Shown piece after piece: positions 1-10,539 of a DNA stretch of 64,000 bases. The DNA is from Sciurus carolinensis. Its lineage: Eukaryota; Chordata; Mammalia; Rodentia; Sciuridae. The stretch spans positions 42,373,056 through 42,437,055 of the forward strand of contig NC_062219.1 of NCBI RefSeq assembly GCF_902686445.1. Direction: 5' to 3'. Positions within the stretch are counted from its first letter, which is position 1, and each line of letters begins with the position of its first letter. Below the pieces are notes generated by a model. It did no database searches. It saw nothing but the letters and a program-made list of their open reading frames with translations, and had not been told where the DNA came from. Made by a program: the position numbers and the translations under genes.

Positions 1-111
1 GATCTCCTTCCTTCAGTTGCCCCTTCCCCAAATCCTCACACTCTAGAGTACCACCAGGATGTATCATCTTGGTACCCTCCCTCCCACTTCCCCATTACTC
101 AGATCATTTTC
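1..111. other. Unique flank, nothing recognised
   Basis: Short pyrimidine-rich stretch before the first recognisable repeat. No gene or repeat identified. Confidence 0.5.
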
Positions 112-407
112 CAAGTACAGATGCCCCACAACTTACAATGAAGTCACTTCCTGAGAAACTCATCATAAGTTTAAAATATTGTTAAGCTGAAAATGTATTT
201 AATACAGTGCACCTACCTATGTTCAAGCTCAGCAACACAGTGCACTATAGAATATCACTTGTTTTCCTTTGTGACAATGTGACTAATTGGGAGCTTTGAC
301 TTAATGTTCCTGCCCAACATTGAAAGAGTATCAGTCTGCATACAGTTAACTCAGGTTAAGATCAAAATTCAAAGAAAGTTTTCTGTTGAATGAAAATGTC
401 TGCTGCA
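112..407. mobile_element. Tigger-like (TcMar) DNA transposon fossil, left part
   Basis: The run beginning acagatgccccacaacttac and the later stretch around 275-375 resemble non-autonomous Tigger/pogo-type elements: a 'cgacttacgatgg'-like terminal region, then 'gaaaatgcatttaatacacc', then an end region with 'agatcaaaattcaaag'. It is strongly diverged, as expected for an element dating from early placental evolution. It is cut at 407/408 by an L1, and the rest resumes at 1066. No transposase coding remains. The family is assigned from memory of consensus sequences; the exact subfamily is unknown. Confidence 0.7.
392..407. repeat. Target-site duplication, left copy (L1 insertion)
   Basis: The 16 bases gaaaatgtctgctgca at 392-407 recur exactly at 1050-1065, flanking the L1 and its A-rich tail. 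This is the signature of target-primed reverse transcription and fixes the insertion boundaries. Confidence 0.9.
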
Positions 408-450
408 ACCACTCTGGAAGGCAGTATGGAGATTCCTTAGAAAACTTGGA

Positions 451-780
451 ATGGAACTATCATTTGACCCAGCTATCCCACTCCTTGGCCTATACCCAAA
501 GGACTTAAAATCGGCATACTACAGAGATACAGCCACATCAATGTTCATTGCTGCTCAATTCACCATAGCCAGATTGTGGAACCAACCTAGATGCCCTTCA
601 GTTGATGAATGGATAAAGAAACTGTGGCATATATATACAATGGAATATTACTCAGCCATAAAGAATGATAAAATTATGGCATTTGCAAGCAAATGGACGA
701 AATTGGAGAATATCATGCTAAGTGAGATAAGCCAATCTCAAAAAACCAAAAGAAGAATGATCTTGCTGATAAGTGGATGA
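451..780 (+). pseudogene. L1 ORF2 C-terminal remnant
   Basis: This frame encodes the C-terminal end of L1 ORF2p (endonuclease/reverse transcriptase), downstream of the catalytic domains. Recognisable family motifs are FDPAIPLLG near the start, CPSVDEWIKKLWHIYTMEYY in the middle, and ILLISG just before the stop. The frame is open upstream of the Met to the insertion boundary, so this Met is internal to ORF2 and not a real start. There is no evidence that it is translated. It is a dead fragment of a retrotransposon protein. Confidence 0.9.
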
Positions 781-882
781 TGATACATAATGGGGCGTGG
801 GAGGGGTTAGTTTTAGGGTTAGAGTGAGGGTTAGGGAGGGGGGCAAGAATGGGGGAAGGAAGGACTGTATAGAGGGAAAAGA

Positions 883-902
883 GGGATGGGAGGGGTGGGG
901 GG
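883..902 (+). other. G-quadruplex motif in L1 3' UTR
   Basis: Four runs of at least three G separated by 1-2 bases (gggatgggaggggtgggggg). They lie in a wider G-rich tract (about 790-915) that also has telomere-like ttaggg words at 812-840. L1 3' UTRs of several mammals carry conserved quadruplex-forming purine tracts, so this is expected for the family. Confidence 0.75.
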
Positions 903-1049
903 AAGGGGAAAAAATAACAGAATGAATCAACCAACATCACCCTATGTAAACGTATGATTACACAAATGGTATGCCTTTACTCTATGTACAAACAGAGAAA
1001 GAACATGTATCTCATTTGTTCACAATAAAAAAAAAAAAAAAGAAAAAAA

Positions 1050-1065
1050 GAAAATGTCTGCTGCA
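1050..1065. repeat. Target-site duplication, right copy
   Basis: Exact 16-base copy of 392-407, immediately after the L1 A-rich tail. Confidence 0.9.
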
Positions 1066-1110
1066 CTATCTTAAAGTTGAAAAGTCTTCATTCAAAGAAT
1101 CTTTATTCAA
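1066..1110. mobile_element. Tigger-like transposon, right part
   Basis: Joining 407 directly to 1066 restores a continuous terminal region resembling a Tigger-type end ('...cttaaagttgaaaa...'). This supports the insertion order: transposon first, L1 later. Confidence 0.55.
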
Positions 1111-1339
1111 GACATTGCAAGATGGGAACTATGTGTATAATGTCTCTCTGTCATGTTCTAAGGCAGAGCACTGGGAACAGAAGAGCACACTCTGACAGGA
1201 AAATCAGTTCTGTAAATGATTGCAACACTTTTCCAACACTTTGGGGAAGGAGGAATATTGTAACTTGGAAGTGCACTTCAATGTCTTCCATCTCTAAGAG
1301 CCATGGGAAAGTTACTTTTAGAGCAATCTTTCCAAAATG

Positions 1340-1645
1340 CAAGTCTGATAATGCCCCTCACCTACTTTAAAGTCCTTCAGTGGCTTCCCATTGCTCATTG
1401 GAATAAATTCTAAATCATTCATCAATATAAAAGGCCCTTTAGAAGCAGGTGCCTGTCCTAGTATCTAATCTGATTTTCTTATTCTCCGCTGTTGTTACTA
1501 AACACCTATACTTTTTTTATGCAAGTCTCTGAGCAATTCATTCTTTTATACACATTTTTCTTGCTTTGCCTGGTCACTGTTCTATCTCCCCTTTCCTTGT
1601 TCGTTTTTGAGTCCTACCCAGAGCATCCTTCCTAGACGTGTCCCC
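1340..1645 (+). mobile_element. L2 LINE fragment
   Basis: Sense-strand L2 3' region. The stretch aagtccttcagtggcttccc, followed by a run resembling 'attgcacttagaataaa', is characteristic of L2 near its ORF2 end. Heavily diverged and indel-ridden; no open frame. Confidence 0.7.
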
Positions 1646-2206
1646 AGAGTTCCTTACAAGCTGTAACTGGTGTGGTGGACCAGCAGTCTAGAATAGAATA
1701 CAACCTGTACTATTAACATGGAACTTTAATTTTCTAGTCTATGTAATTTGAACCTACTGGTGTAATACAGGTCACAAGAATCCAAGACAAAGTGCTTGGC
1801 ATATATTAAAGAGCCTAGCAATGAATATGTGAATTGAGGGATTTGCGTATGAATTTGGAGATTTCTTAGTTGTACTTTGGCATTTAATGCATTTTCCTTC
1901 TTCAAAGCCCTGTGGGCTCCCACGAAAGGCATTAACAACATGATCTAGAAAACAAACCCTCTTTGCTCATATGGAAACTATCTCTTATGACCTCTTTATT
2001 TACTGAAACCTAATAGGGCTACATCACATCTGAGGCTGCTTTTTGTAAACTGGCTGATTTTAATCCATTTGGCTTCAGAGTCAGACCTAAAGTGTTTTTA
2101 TAGCTCACATTGAGAATGTTTTTATTTCTTGTACAACATGGGCCATATAATAGGTCCTATGAGTTCATCAAGAGGTTACAGTAACCTTCATGCCCTTGTT
2201 TTCCTG
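1646..2206. other. Unique AT-rich DNA
   Basis: No gene or repeat recognised. A 71-codon minus frame at 1726-1941 resembles no known protein and is taken as chance. Confidence 0.5.
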
Positions 2207-2226
2207 TTTTTTTTTTTTTTTTTTTT
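2207..2226. repeat. Poly-T tract (20 T)
   Basis: Uninterrupted T run. The sequence on its right is not a recognisable retrocopy or SINE, so its origin is open. Confidence 0.9.
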
Positions 2227-2306
2227 CATGCACAATGTGGGTGTGTTCTAAACATAAACTCTTATTCTTTACTCCCAGACATTAAAATAAAATAATGCTT
2301 GCAGTG

Positions 2307-2646
2307 ATCATACTTGGGCTCTAGATCCAGACTGTGTGGTTCACTCCGACTCTGTCACTCACTAGTTTTTCGTGTGTGTTTGTTTTTATGGTGTTGGGGG
2401 TCAAATCCAGGACTTTGCACATGAGAGGCAAGAACTCTACCACTGAGCGACACCCCATCCCCAGGTACTATTTTTTCTAGATCTTAAACAAGTCACTCTA
2501 TTTTCTAAGAATCCATTTTCCTATATATGAAGTGTAAATAAATGCAGGATAGTTGGGAGAATTTTTAAAATATGGTTTATGTTGAATATTTAGCCCAGTG
2601 CAGGAAAGTAATCAACAACTGATATCAAACTGTTGTTTTATTATTA
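2307..2646 (+). mobile_element. MIR SINE, interrupted by an ID SINE
   Basis: Left part (to ~2371) matches the MIR region 'ctggagccagactgcctgggttc…'. The right part (from ~2467) continues with 'caagtcact…' and the 'aataaatgc' and 'gttgttttattattat' 3' portions. The two halves are separated by the antisense ID element at about 2372-2466, so the MIR is older. Confidence 0.72.
2372..2466 (-). mobile_element. ID-type SINE (tRNA-derived), antisense
   Basis: Minus-strand ID body at 2384-2464. Its complement has the Pol III A-box-like gctcagtgg and B-box-like region, and the plus strand reads tggtgttgggggtcaaatcc … ctctaccactgagcg … ccatccccag. Flanks actagtttttc (2361-2371) and actattttttc (2467-2477) form an 11-bp target-site duplication with one mismatch, inside a MIR. 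Confidence 0.85.
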
Positions 2647-3611
2647 TAAATGAAAAGTTAATTTGCTTCACTTAACTGACTTTTATATACTTAATGGACC
2701 ACATTAAATTGAAAACTCAGTGATAAACTATCCTATCTCTATTAATCTTGAGATCTAGATATCACCGTCTAAACAAAGATTATCTTGGTTATTATTGTTA
2801 AACATATATTGCTATAATTTCAAACTTGAAAACTATTTACCTTCACTTTAATACACATTTAATTCCTATTTATCTTTAATTCCAGATATAAGTCACATAT
2901 TTCAGTTAAGGAGAACTGCTTGACCAAGCGTATTTTTGGTGGATTTCTGAAGTATTTCTCATGAAAAAGGAACACAATAATGTTTGGACATCTGGTAAAA
3001 TTCTAAGCCTACAAACACATAATTTAAACATTTTTTTTCCTGCAGGGAACTATAAAATTGCCGCACACCCTTAATCCTCCCATTTTTCATGTGTCATATA
3101 TTGTAACTATCTTTAAATCTATTTTTCTAACAGAATAAGTGAATAAAAGTACATATTTTTCTTAAAATCCAGGCATTTATCTTTTTCTTTTTCAGTAATC
3201 CCAAGCCCAAACAGAGTCACCCTTTCCCTCTTTTATAAAAATCATAAAGATATGGGCTTAAGATTTGGGGATCATATATCTTTGGGTGTGATGGAATGAG
3301 AAAAAAGAAGGAGTTATGGGTAAGGCACATATAATCTATAAAGAAGTGTTTCTACTAGAGGGATTTCCAGTATTGGAACCTACAAAACCCAGGTTTTTGG
3401 ATTGAGTGGAATAGAAAGCCAGTGGGAAATGCTGGTGATGAGCTTAGTGGAGGATGGAACCTTCTCAAGAAATTCTCATACCTAAATTCTCTTGTGTGGT
3501 TGGAATCATGTGAAATGGAATAAACTGACTCATTCCTAGCTTCGGGTAAATTATTTGACAACTATGGCCTCAGTGGACTTCAGTCTGTTTCAGGACATTA
3601 GTTACAAATAT
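2647..3611. other. Unique AT-rich DNA
   Basis: About 1 kb with no recognised gene or repeat. It includes a 68-codon minus frame (3355-3561) judged accidental. Confidence 0.5.
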
Positions 3612-3770
3612 TAACCACAATCACCAGGGGAGAGGGAGAAGAGCTTCAAAAATATTTATTGTGAGGCCAGAGCCCCAGGAATGCTGATGCAGTAGATACG
3701 GGGTTGGCTGGAGTGTATGTTCATAGGTTCTGCAGCTCTGCGGGTGAGACCTGCTCAGCCGCTCTTCCAG
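3612..3770 (-). mobile_element. hAT-type (MER5-like) DNA transposon fossil
   Basis: Diverged match to the reverse complement of MER5-type elements: atcaccagggg…, then 'gaggccagagcccc', then 'ctgatgcagtagatacgggg' corresponding to 'ctgattcagtaggtctgggg'. Ends not resolved. Confidence 0.55.
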
Positions 3771-4489
3771 CATCTTCTAGTGCATACACTTCAAACTTCC
3801 TCCTTTTTTCTTGCCATTCCTGAAAACATCTTATTTATTTGAAATTCTAAATAAAATCAATGTGAAGTTTTTAAAATTTTGTTTTTCTGATTAATTTCTT
3901 GTTTTTGTCACTTATCTGTCTTCATCATTAAAGTTTCATTTGCAAGTTTAGCGCACATAGTAATGGTGTTACAGATGGACCTAACATAAGGATGACGAAA
4001 GTAGGTGCTTTTCCTTGAAAGTTGTCTCTTAACTGTGGTATAATATCAGGAATCCAGACCCAGTCGTCAAAATTTCATTTGCCCATTCACCCCTTTACCT
4101 CCCTTCCTTTTCTGTCTTCCAAACCCGCTCTAACACCACGGTAATCACCTCAGGACCCACAAGCCTCTGGAATGTCAAGGCTCTGTCTTAGGTTAACAGT
4201 CACTTGTTGGGTCAATAAATGACTAGCATGCCTCACATCTTCACTCTGCCTTCTGCTCAACTCCTTTCTTTATTCTCTTCCATTTTGATTTGATCTTCTT
4301 TATGAAATATTCTATATTCACCGTTTCCACTTTCTCACATTCCATTAACTCTTCACACAACCAGAGTTTAGTTATCTACTCTCACTGAGGTTGTTCTTTA
4401 AGAGACCAATAAAATATCCAAAAATCCAATAAATACTTAACAAGTTATAACACTGTTAATGGATACATTCACTTCCATGACCAAATATG
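3771..4489. other. Unique DNA
   Basis: No gene or repeat recognised. Mixed AT-rich and pyrimidine-rich sequence. Confidence 0.5.
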
Positions 4490-4588
4490 AACTATTTGAG
4501 AACAGAAAATGTGTCTTATTTATTTTTGTATCCCAGGCACCTAGAACAATGTCTGACACATAATAATCACTCAATAAATATTTGCTGG
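4490..4588 (+). mobile_element. L2 LINE 3' end
   Basis: Characteristic L2 3' terminus: 'tgtcttatttatttttgtat', then 'cccaggcacctagaacaatg', then cactcaataaatatttgctg. Confidence 0.85.
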
Positions 4589-4599
4589 CTCACATATTC

Positions 4600-4950
4600 A
4601 ATTACAATTTTGCAAGCATGGAATATATCTCACTCTTATGGATGTACATGATGGTAGGATTCACTATGGTGTATTCATATAAGTACATAGGAAAATTATA
4701 TCAGATTCATTCCACTGTCTTTCCTTTTCCTATCCTCCCTCCCTTCCTTTCATTCCCCTTTGTTTAATCTACTGAATATCTACTCTTCCCCTCTCCACCG
4801 TTATTGTGGATTAGCTTCCATATATCTGAGAAAACAGTTGACCGTTCGTTTTTTGGGGGGATTGGCTTATTTCACTTAGCATGATAGTCTCCAGGTCCAT
4901 CCATTTAATGGCAAATGTCATAAAGTCATTATTTTAAAAACTATTTGGTA
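4600..4950 (-). mobile_element. L1 3' end, antisense
   Basis: The complement is an L1 3' UTR plus the very end of ORF2. The plus strand reads cattccactgtctttccttt, a pyrimidine-rich tract, then cttatttcacttagcatgat and ccaggtccatccatttaatg, which pairs with the 'taaatggatgga' region found in all L1 ORF2 ends. It is more diverged than the 53.5-kb copy and has no clear target-site duplication. Confidence 0.85.
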
Positions 4951-5144
4951 TCACATGTCAGTGGCCTTCCCACTTTGAGCATCAGTTCTGGGGGCACCTG
5001 AAGACTTTCCAAGAGGCTCACTGGCATGAGGAGTTTTCAAGACTCATTTCTGGTAAGGGATGTCAAAGACCTCTTACCAGAAAATAATTCTTGTTTAATC
5101 CTTCTTTCACATACCACTCAACATAACAATTCTGACATGTATGG

Positions 5145-5163
5145 TTTTTTTTTTTTTTTTTTT
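5145..5163. repeat. Poly-T tract (19 T)
   Basis: T run at the left edge of an LTR-like ancient repeat. It may be the tail of an antisense retroposon, but no body is recognised. Confidence 0.85.
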
Positions 5164-5204
5164 CTTACCAAGCAATTCTCCAGAAGATACCACCTGAGTG
5201 TACT

Positions 5205-5899
5205 ATAATTTAAAGGGGTTCTGACACTATCTACCTGGAAATAGAATCAGATCCCACAGGGTGAGGGCTCAGCACCACAAAACCATTCCCCAGTTCAGAT
5301 GCCAATTGAAGTCCCAGCTTGTGAACTATGTTTCTGACTGGCTATAAATCAAGGTTCCCACTATTCCCTCCTGAGGTTTGCTAATTTTCTGGAGCAGCTC
5401 CTATAACACAGGGAAACACTTTACTTCTGCTTTCTTATTATTATAAAGGATATGACAAAGATACAGATGAACGGTTGAACAGGAGAGATGCATAGACCAA
5501 TGTACAGGGAAGGGAGCATGGAATTTTCATGTCCTCTCCAAAAATCTACCCCCCAGGAATTCACAAGTACAGCAACCCCAAAACTTTCCCTGTCCTTTTG
5601 AGGTTTCATAGAGGTTTGAATGATTTGATCAATAGTCATTGGTGACCAAGTTGATCATTTTCCCCTCTTTTCTCTGGAGGTTGAGGGTGAGGCTGAAATC
5701 TTCAAGATCATCTACTCGGTTCCCCTGGTAACTAGATCCCAATCTTGAGTCTATCCAGAAGCCCCTAACACACCATTCATCTCATTAGCATACAAAAGAA
5801 TTATCATTCCAGAAATTGGAAGGGGTTAGGAGGTGTGAGTCAGGGACAAGAGGTAAAGACTAATAATGAATTTCTTCTTTTTTCACAACATCACATCTA
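5205..5899. mobile_element. Ancient LTR-like interspersed repeat (family not assigned)
   Basis: About 700 bp of sequence I recognise as a dispersed mammalian repeat, through segments such as cagatcccacagggtgaggg, aaacactttacttctgcttt, 'gatatgacaaagatacagatg', 'catctcattagcatacaaaag' and a right end near acaacatcaca. A CA-type right end suggests an LTR read in either direction. The superfamily cannot be fixed by eye, and no viral gene is seen. Confidence 0.5.
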
Positions 5900-5918
5900 C
5901 CATTAAAAAATGGTAGAT
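5895..5918. other. Perfect short hairpin (10-bp stem, 4-nt loop)
   Basis: atctaccatt at 5895-5904 is exactly complementary to aatggtagat at 5909-5918, with an aaaa loop. It sits at the right edge of the LTR-like repeat. Chance occurrence in AT-rich DNA is possible. Confidence 0.8.
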
Positions 5919-7134
5919 TTCTCGTTTTTAAAAGAAGAGACCCCTATCTCTACAGCATCATAGTGACAGAGATAGTTTTAAAAATATCAGTGTAAGGGAA
6001 GTGAAATATAGCCAAGGTGCTGACTATGTCTCTGTTAAATATATTTTCATGGAAGAGGAGCTAAAATGTTCCACCTCAGATTCTGATGAATTTGTGTTGA
6101 ACTGCATATCTATTCTTCCCTATTTTTATAAGAAAAATCATTTAATTTAAGCTAGAATTGTTAAAAGTTAAAATTTATAATGTAGAATAAAATTCTATAT
6201 TTTCTTCAGTAGTGTTTCTTATTGATAGAGAAAACTATTTCTTCACCATATTTTTCTTAACATGGATTCAAGTCTCCAGTCCACGGTCACTTCTTACCAC
6301 TTTTGTTCTCATTTATTGGTATGACTTAATGACAGTGATTAATATACATTTGGTAAATCACATCCCACATTGGCTAAGGACTTTACTTATTTTTGCTGAA
6401 TTCTGACTCATTCGAGCAAAAACAAATATTTATTCATAGATATTTGAACCAGTTTAACAAAAAGTGACATCCATATCATTGAACTATATTTTCCTCAACA
6501 AATTTTACTTTTACGTGTAATAATTGTCAACATTTAGATTCCACTTATCAATATTGTTTTGGTCAATTGTGTACAAATAATATTTGAAACAATGACTCAA
6601 GTCTGAAGAAATTCTTTTAACTGAAAGAGCCTGATAAGACAGAAAGTTCAATAAAAAAAGCATTCAAAATATTTTTGAATTTACTTTATGTTTTTCTTAC
6701 AGCAAAGTATTCTGGAATGATTTTGAACATAAATATAATAGGATAAAAGAATGTGGGAGAAAGTGGAATAAAAATATGATTTAAGGAGAAAAAGGGAAGA
6801 AGTCAAACAGTAACTTAAAAACTTGCTCATGTGTTTTTAAAATGAATAATGATTGGTATTAAAATACTGTAAGATGTAAATTTCATTGGATAAATTAAAA
6901 GTGATGAAAGAATTTTATTTTAAAATGTCTATATTTAAACTTCATAAGAAATCTCAGCATTTATGACTATTATAAACTATGGAAAAATACAGATGTTAAC
7001 TTATAAATGTGCCAAGGAATAGAAGCTTTTTCAGAATTCTTTAGGGAGATATATGAGCCAACATTTTAATGACAATTTTGTAAAAGTGGTAGAAGATGGT
7101 AAGAAGTTCCCTGAATACACACAAAAAACTCTGC
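5919..7134. other. Unique, very AT-rich DNA
   Basis: Over 1.2 kb without a recognised gene or repeat. Long A/T runs and only very short frames. Confidence 0.5.
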
Positions 7135-7350
7135 AGTCTCTGGCAGCTCCCTTCCCTGAGGACTAACTAATCCTGTGAATTTGGGCAAGTCACCTAACTA
7201 GTTCCAGTCTCACCATCCTCATCTACATACTAGGGATAACAGCATCCACCTCATGAATCATTGGAAGAAGGGAATTAATCTATGTAACTAGCATAGTCTT
7301 GGTCCACAGAATAACTGTGACTAGCAGTGATGTTTTTGCTATTGTCACAT
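7135..7350 (+). mobile_element. MIR SINE
   Basis: Sense MIR: 'tgtgaatttgggcaagtcac', 'tcaccatcctcatctacata', 'gggataacagcatccacctc', ending near gctattgtc. Matches the MIR core and 3' region. Confidence 0.85.
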
Positions 7351-8672
7351 TTTAATGGCCAGGCTCTGGTAGCCCTACTACAAATTTGCCAGCACTTAGG
7401 AAGGGCAGATCTCTGTTAGCTCTCTGCATCAAAATTTCCTTCACCTAACAGGCACAAATTTTCACATTTTGCCTGAGTGTGAATCTGCTCCTTCTTTAAA
7501 ATTCTCTGGCCTTTCCTGTAACTGCTTTTCCGGTGCTTTTCTTTCCCCTCCCCACACATTGGCTCTAGGCCCACTCCAAGGTTTCTGTCTTCACTTTTAT
7601 CCAGGACTGCTAGTCTCAGCATTTGTCTCTCACGTTCTTACTTCTTTCACCTCTCCCTACTGTGAGTCCTCCCTTCCAGTGCAATTTATCTACTTCCAAT
7701 CTTTCCCTTGGGACCAATAGAGTGCCCATTCCATTTGGAGCAAAGTCCTAATTCTTGTGGAAAACTCTAAGCAAAATCAATTGAAAATTAGATGTTGTAC
7801 ATTGTCACATTTTAATTTGTTGGAATGTTAAAAACTACAAAACGAAAGTGCTAGTAAACAAACCAAGTTACAATGCAATTTCTCTCCAAAAATTTATTAT
7901 GTCAGTAAGAGAATAGGAAACCAAAGAGATTGTTGTATGCTGAATTAATGTGAGGTATTTTAGTTGAGAGGTAGATCTTACCCTAAGCCAGGTAGCAAAG
8001 AAATATACTTAGGAATTTAATTCCTAAAAAAGCCTTGAATTCTGAGATAAAGGAAATTGCAAGCAACCTGCCACTCTTCTTTCACAGTGTAATAATTTAT
8101 TTGAAAATAAATTTATTCCACAAGGATAATTGCAAACTGCCAACAGAGAAATAGTGGAGATAACTACACAAGAAATATGGTATAAAGATTTTCCCCAATG
8201 AACATAAATTTAGGCATCTTCCTTCTGCTTGGTGATTTGACACAGTAATCCTCCCTCTCTAGCCCTACCTCACCTGAAAAGTATTAATATATGATATATA
8301 CAAAATACATAACATATACATAAGTTGTGAATCAGCAGGAGCAGCAACATGATAATACAACACTTGTGAATCCCCCACCCAACTTTGAATGATAGAATAT
8401 TATTTATTTTATGTTAGCTCCCCACACCCCACTTAAACTTTCTACTTTCCCACCTTGTCTTCTGTCATTCTCCATTTGCTTGGGTCACAAAGGATTTATA
8501 TAACCCCTCCTCTAAATGCTTCTACCCACTTTATTTTTTATTTATTTTGGTCTCTTCGTTTTCTTGTTATCTCTTCAAATTTATCCCACTCAGCAAGGGT
8601 TGCATCAAATCTGACTCTTCTATTACAGCATCCATTCCATACTTGCTGGGGACAGTCATCCCTCTGTCCAGC
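7351..8672. other. Mostly unique DNA
   Basis: No gene supported. The pyrimidine-rich parts at 7480-7720 and 8440-8670 may be L2-derived but are too diverged to call. The opposed frames of 68 and 83 codons near 7416-7720 show no protein similarity I recognise. Confidence 0.45.
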
Positions 8673-8687
8673 AAATGTTAACACTTA
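8673..8687. repeat. Target-site duplication, left copy (ID SINE)
   Basis: aaatgttaacactta here and aaatgtaacactta at 8818-8831 differ by one base deletion and bracket the SINE. Confidence 0.85.
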
Positions 8688-8817
8688 TTTTTTTTAATTT
8701 TTGTATGTTGATGGACCTTTATTTTATTCAATTATATGTGGTGCTGAGACTCGAACCCAGTGCCTCACACATGCTGGGTAAGCGCCCTACCCCTGACTGA
8801 GCCACAACCCCAGCCCC
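8688..8817 (-). mobile_element. ID-type SINE, antisense
   Basis: Antisense squirrel ID element: a T-rich tail at left, 'gatggacctttattttattc', then tgtggtgctgagactcgaac, ending ccacaaccccagccc. The complement carries the tRNA-like Pol III promoter boxes. Flanked by a ~14-bp target-site duplication. Confidence 0.95.
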
Positions 8818-8889
8818 AAATGTAACACTTATGTCTGCAACACTTTACCTACCATTTTTCTTCCTAAAATAATAATTCATTGTAGGATA

Positions 8890-8995
8890 TAGTGGAGTGT
8901 TTTCTGTTCATTCATTCAACAACTTACTGAATACCCTCCAGGTATTAGCACCAGTCCAACAGTGGGGCAAGACCTGTGCCATGCTCCTTATAGCC
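8890..8995 (-). mobile_element. L2 LINE 3' end, antisense
   Basis: 'cattcattcaacaacttactgaatacc…' followed by 'ccagtccaacagtggggcaagacctgtgccatgctccttatag' is the complement of an L2 3' end. Diverged. Confidence 0.6.
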
Positions 8996-10475
8996 ACCAT
9001 CTCAAACACTTTTAAGAGTCACCTGTGGGCCAACATGATCATCCCAATCAAAACTAAGGATAAGGTTGCTTGGAAAAACCAATGTTTACAAGGTAAGTCC
9101 AAAAGTGGAGAAGTTTAGATTGACTTCTGAGCCCAAGTACTCCTCAGGAGTGATCCCACTGCCCAATTCTTTATTTACTCTGTAACAATACTGGGACAGT
9201 CATGTTTAATACACATCACTGTCCCTTGGTCTGAAGATTACTCCTCAGCCTCCTGGTTTAATCTCTTCCTGGTCAGAGCCTTTTGAATCCTGCCTTTCTC
9301 TAGCCACTTTTCTTCCCATTTGGTTAGTTCCAGACTCTGGTTGAATGACGCTGCTTTAACACCTTCACATTTTCTTTGAGTCCTCCAATCTAAATGGCTG
9401 CATTTTAGAGACTTAGAGGCATTGTCTTTTAATAAAAAACCTCCAACTCTCCACTCTCTGCCTTTCCAAAATTATTTCCAGATTTCAGTTGGGAACTGAA
9501 ATAAAGACCCTTCATTCAAATAAGAACAAAAGGAGTGATACAGTGTTTAAATAGCATTTCATTTTTTCTTTTTGGTTCTTTCTGCTTCCCTGCTTTTCAG
9601 GGTCTGTTTCCTTATCTCCTGATGACACCAGCCTTACCAGCTTTAGCAGAGGAGGATGTCTGTTCCAAGAGAAAAACAGAACTCTCCCCTGACATTTGTT
9701 TAAATTTCACCCACTCTGAGCTCTGTTTATATGAGACTGACCTTTCCATGGTGAAATGATGATACACTTATAGCTTAATCTGATTATAAGAATATTGCAA
9801 TTTAACTAAAGAACACTTGGAAAAAGTGAGAACTGCAATTTCCTGCATTCTTTTTACTTATCTTATTTTTATAAAATTGAACTAATATTGTCTACAAACT
9901 GTTGAACTTTAACATTCCAGCTTAACATTTTGGGGAGACTGAAAAAGGGATATGAAAGGAAGGATCTTACATAGAAATATCAATACATTTGCTCATGTAA
10001 AATTAAAATTCTTTGGCAAAAATTGTTATGAGTACATAAATAGAAAAGTCAACATCAGAAAACATCTTAAATGTATAATACATTATAACCCAACAGCTAA
10101 AGATATCCTACAAAGAAAGGAAGTTAAAAAACAAACTCAAGTCGAAATGAGAAAGAATATAGATAATCCATTCAAAATAAAATCATACCCTCACAACATT
10201 GCATATTTTCTATCTTTTAAATCAGCATCAATCAGAAGGAGATATAATTATTTCATTTTTAATTCTTTTAATTATAATATTAGGGAATCTTTTCATACAG
10301 CTTTTATAAAATGAGCTGCACTCATGAATGCAACTTCAAAATAAATGCAAAGAAACTATTAGTTAGTAATGACCTTTTAACTCATGTGGGCAGATAACTG
10401 TCGCCTACTAGTCTGCAAATTCCCTGATATCAAGCACCATTTCTTTTAGTGTTTAATATCTGATAATGTATGGGA
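8996..10475. other. Unique AT-rich DNA
   Basis: No repeat recognised. A 120-codon plus frame at 9952-10314 is the longest here. It is rich in Lys, Asn and Ile as expected from AT-rich noncoding DNA, has no domain I recognise and no promoter context, and is considered accidental. Confidence 0.5.
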
Positions 10476-10539
10476 GGATAATGTATGTCCAGTCAAGTTT
10501 TTGAAAGAAAATGTAGAAAACTGGTGTCATTCTTGTTTT
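10476..10539 (+). repeat. Direct repeat copy A (~64 bp), unexplained
   Basis: Starts ggataatgtatgtccagt and continues through gaaagaaaatgtagaaaactgg. A close copy lies at 11841-11906 in the same orientation, 1.37 kb away. The 21 bases through gaaagaaaatgtagaaaactg are identical in both, with a few substitutions and one indel elsewhere. No known family assigned. Confidence 0.85.

Larger units (their letters stand above)
408..1049 (+). mobile_element. 5'-truncated LINE-1 insertion (squirrel-type L1)
   Basis: A 642-bp L1 3' end. It holds the last ~120 codons of ORF2, a G-rich 3' UTR segment (about 790-910), a second UTR part ending cacaataaa, and an A-rich tail (1028-1049). Exact 16-bp target-site duplications flank it. 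The ORF2 reading frame is open to its natural stop and the duplications are perfect, so the insertion is young relative to its Tigger-like host. It lacks the 5' UTR, ORF1 and most of ORF2 and cannot move by itself. Confidence 0.93.

Noticed and set aside
805..842. Interstitial telomeric repeat
   Set aside because: The ttaggg words are few and imperfect and form part of the L1 3' UTR purine tract.
9952..10314. 120-codon plus frame rich in Lys, Asn and Ile
   Set aside because: Composition is that expected from A-rich noncoding DNA. No domain, no promoter, no splice context.
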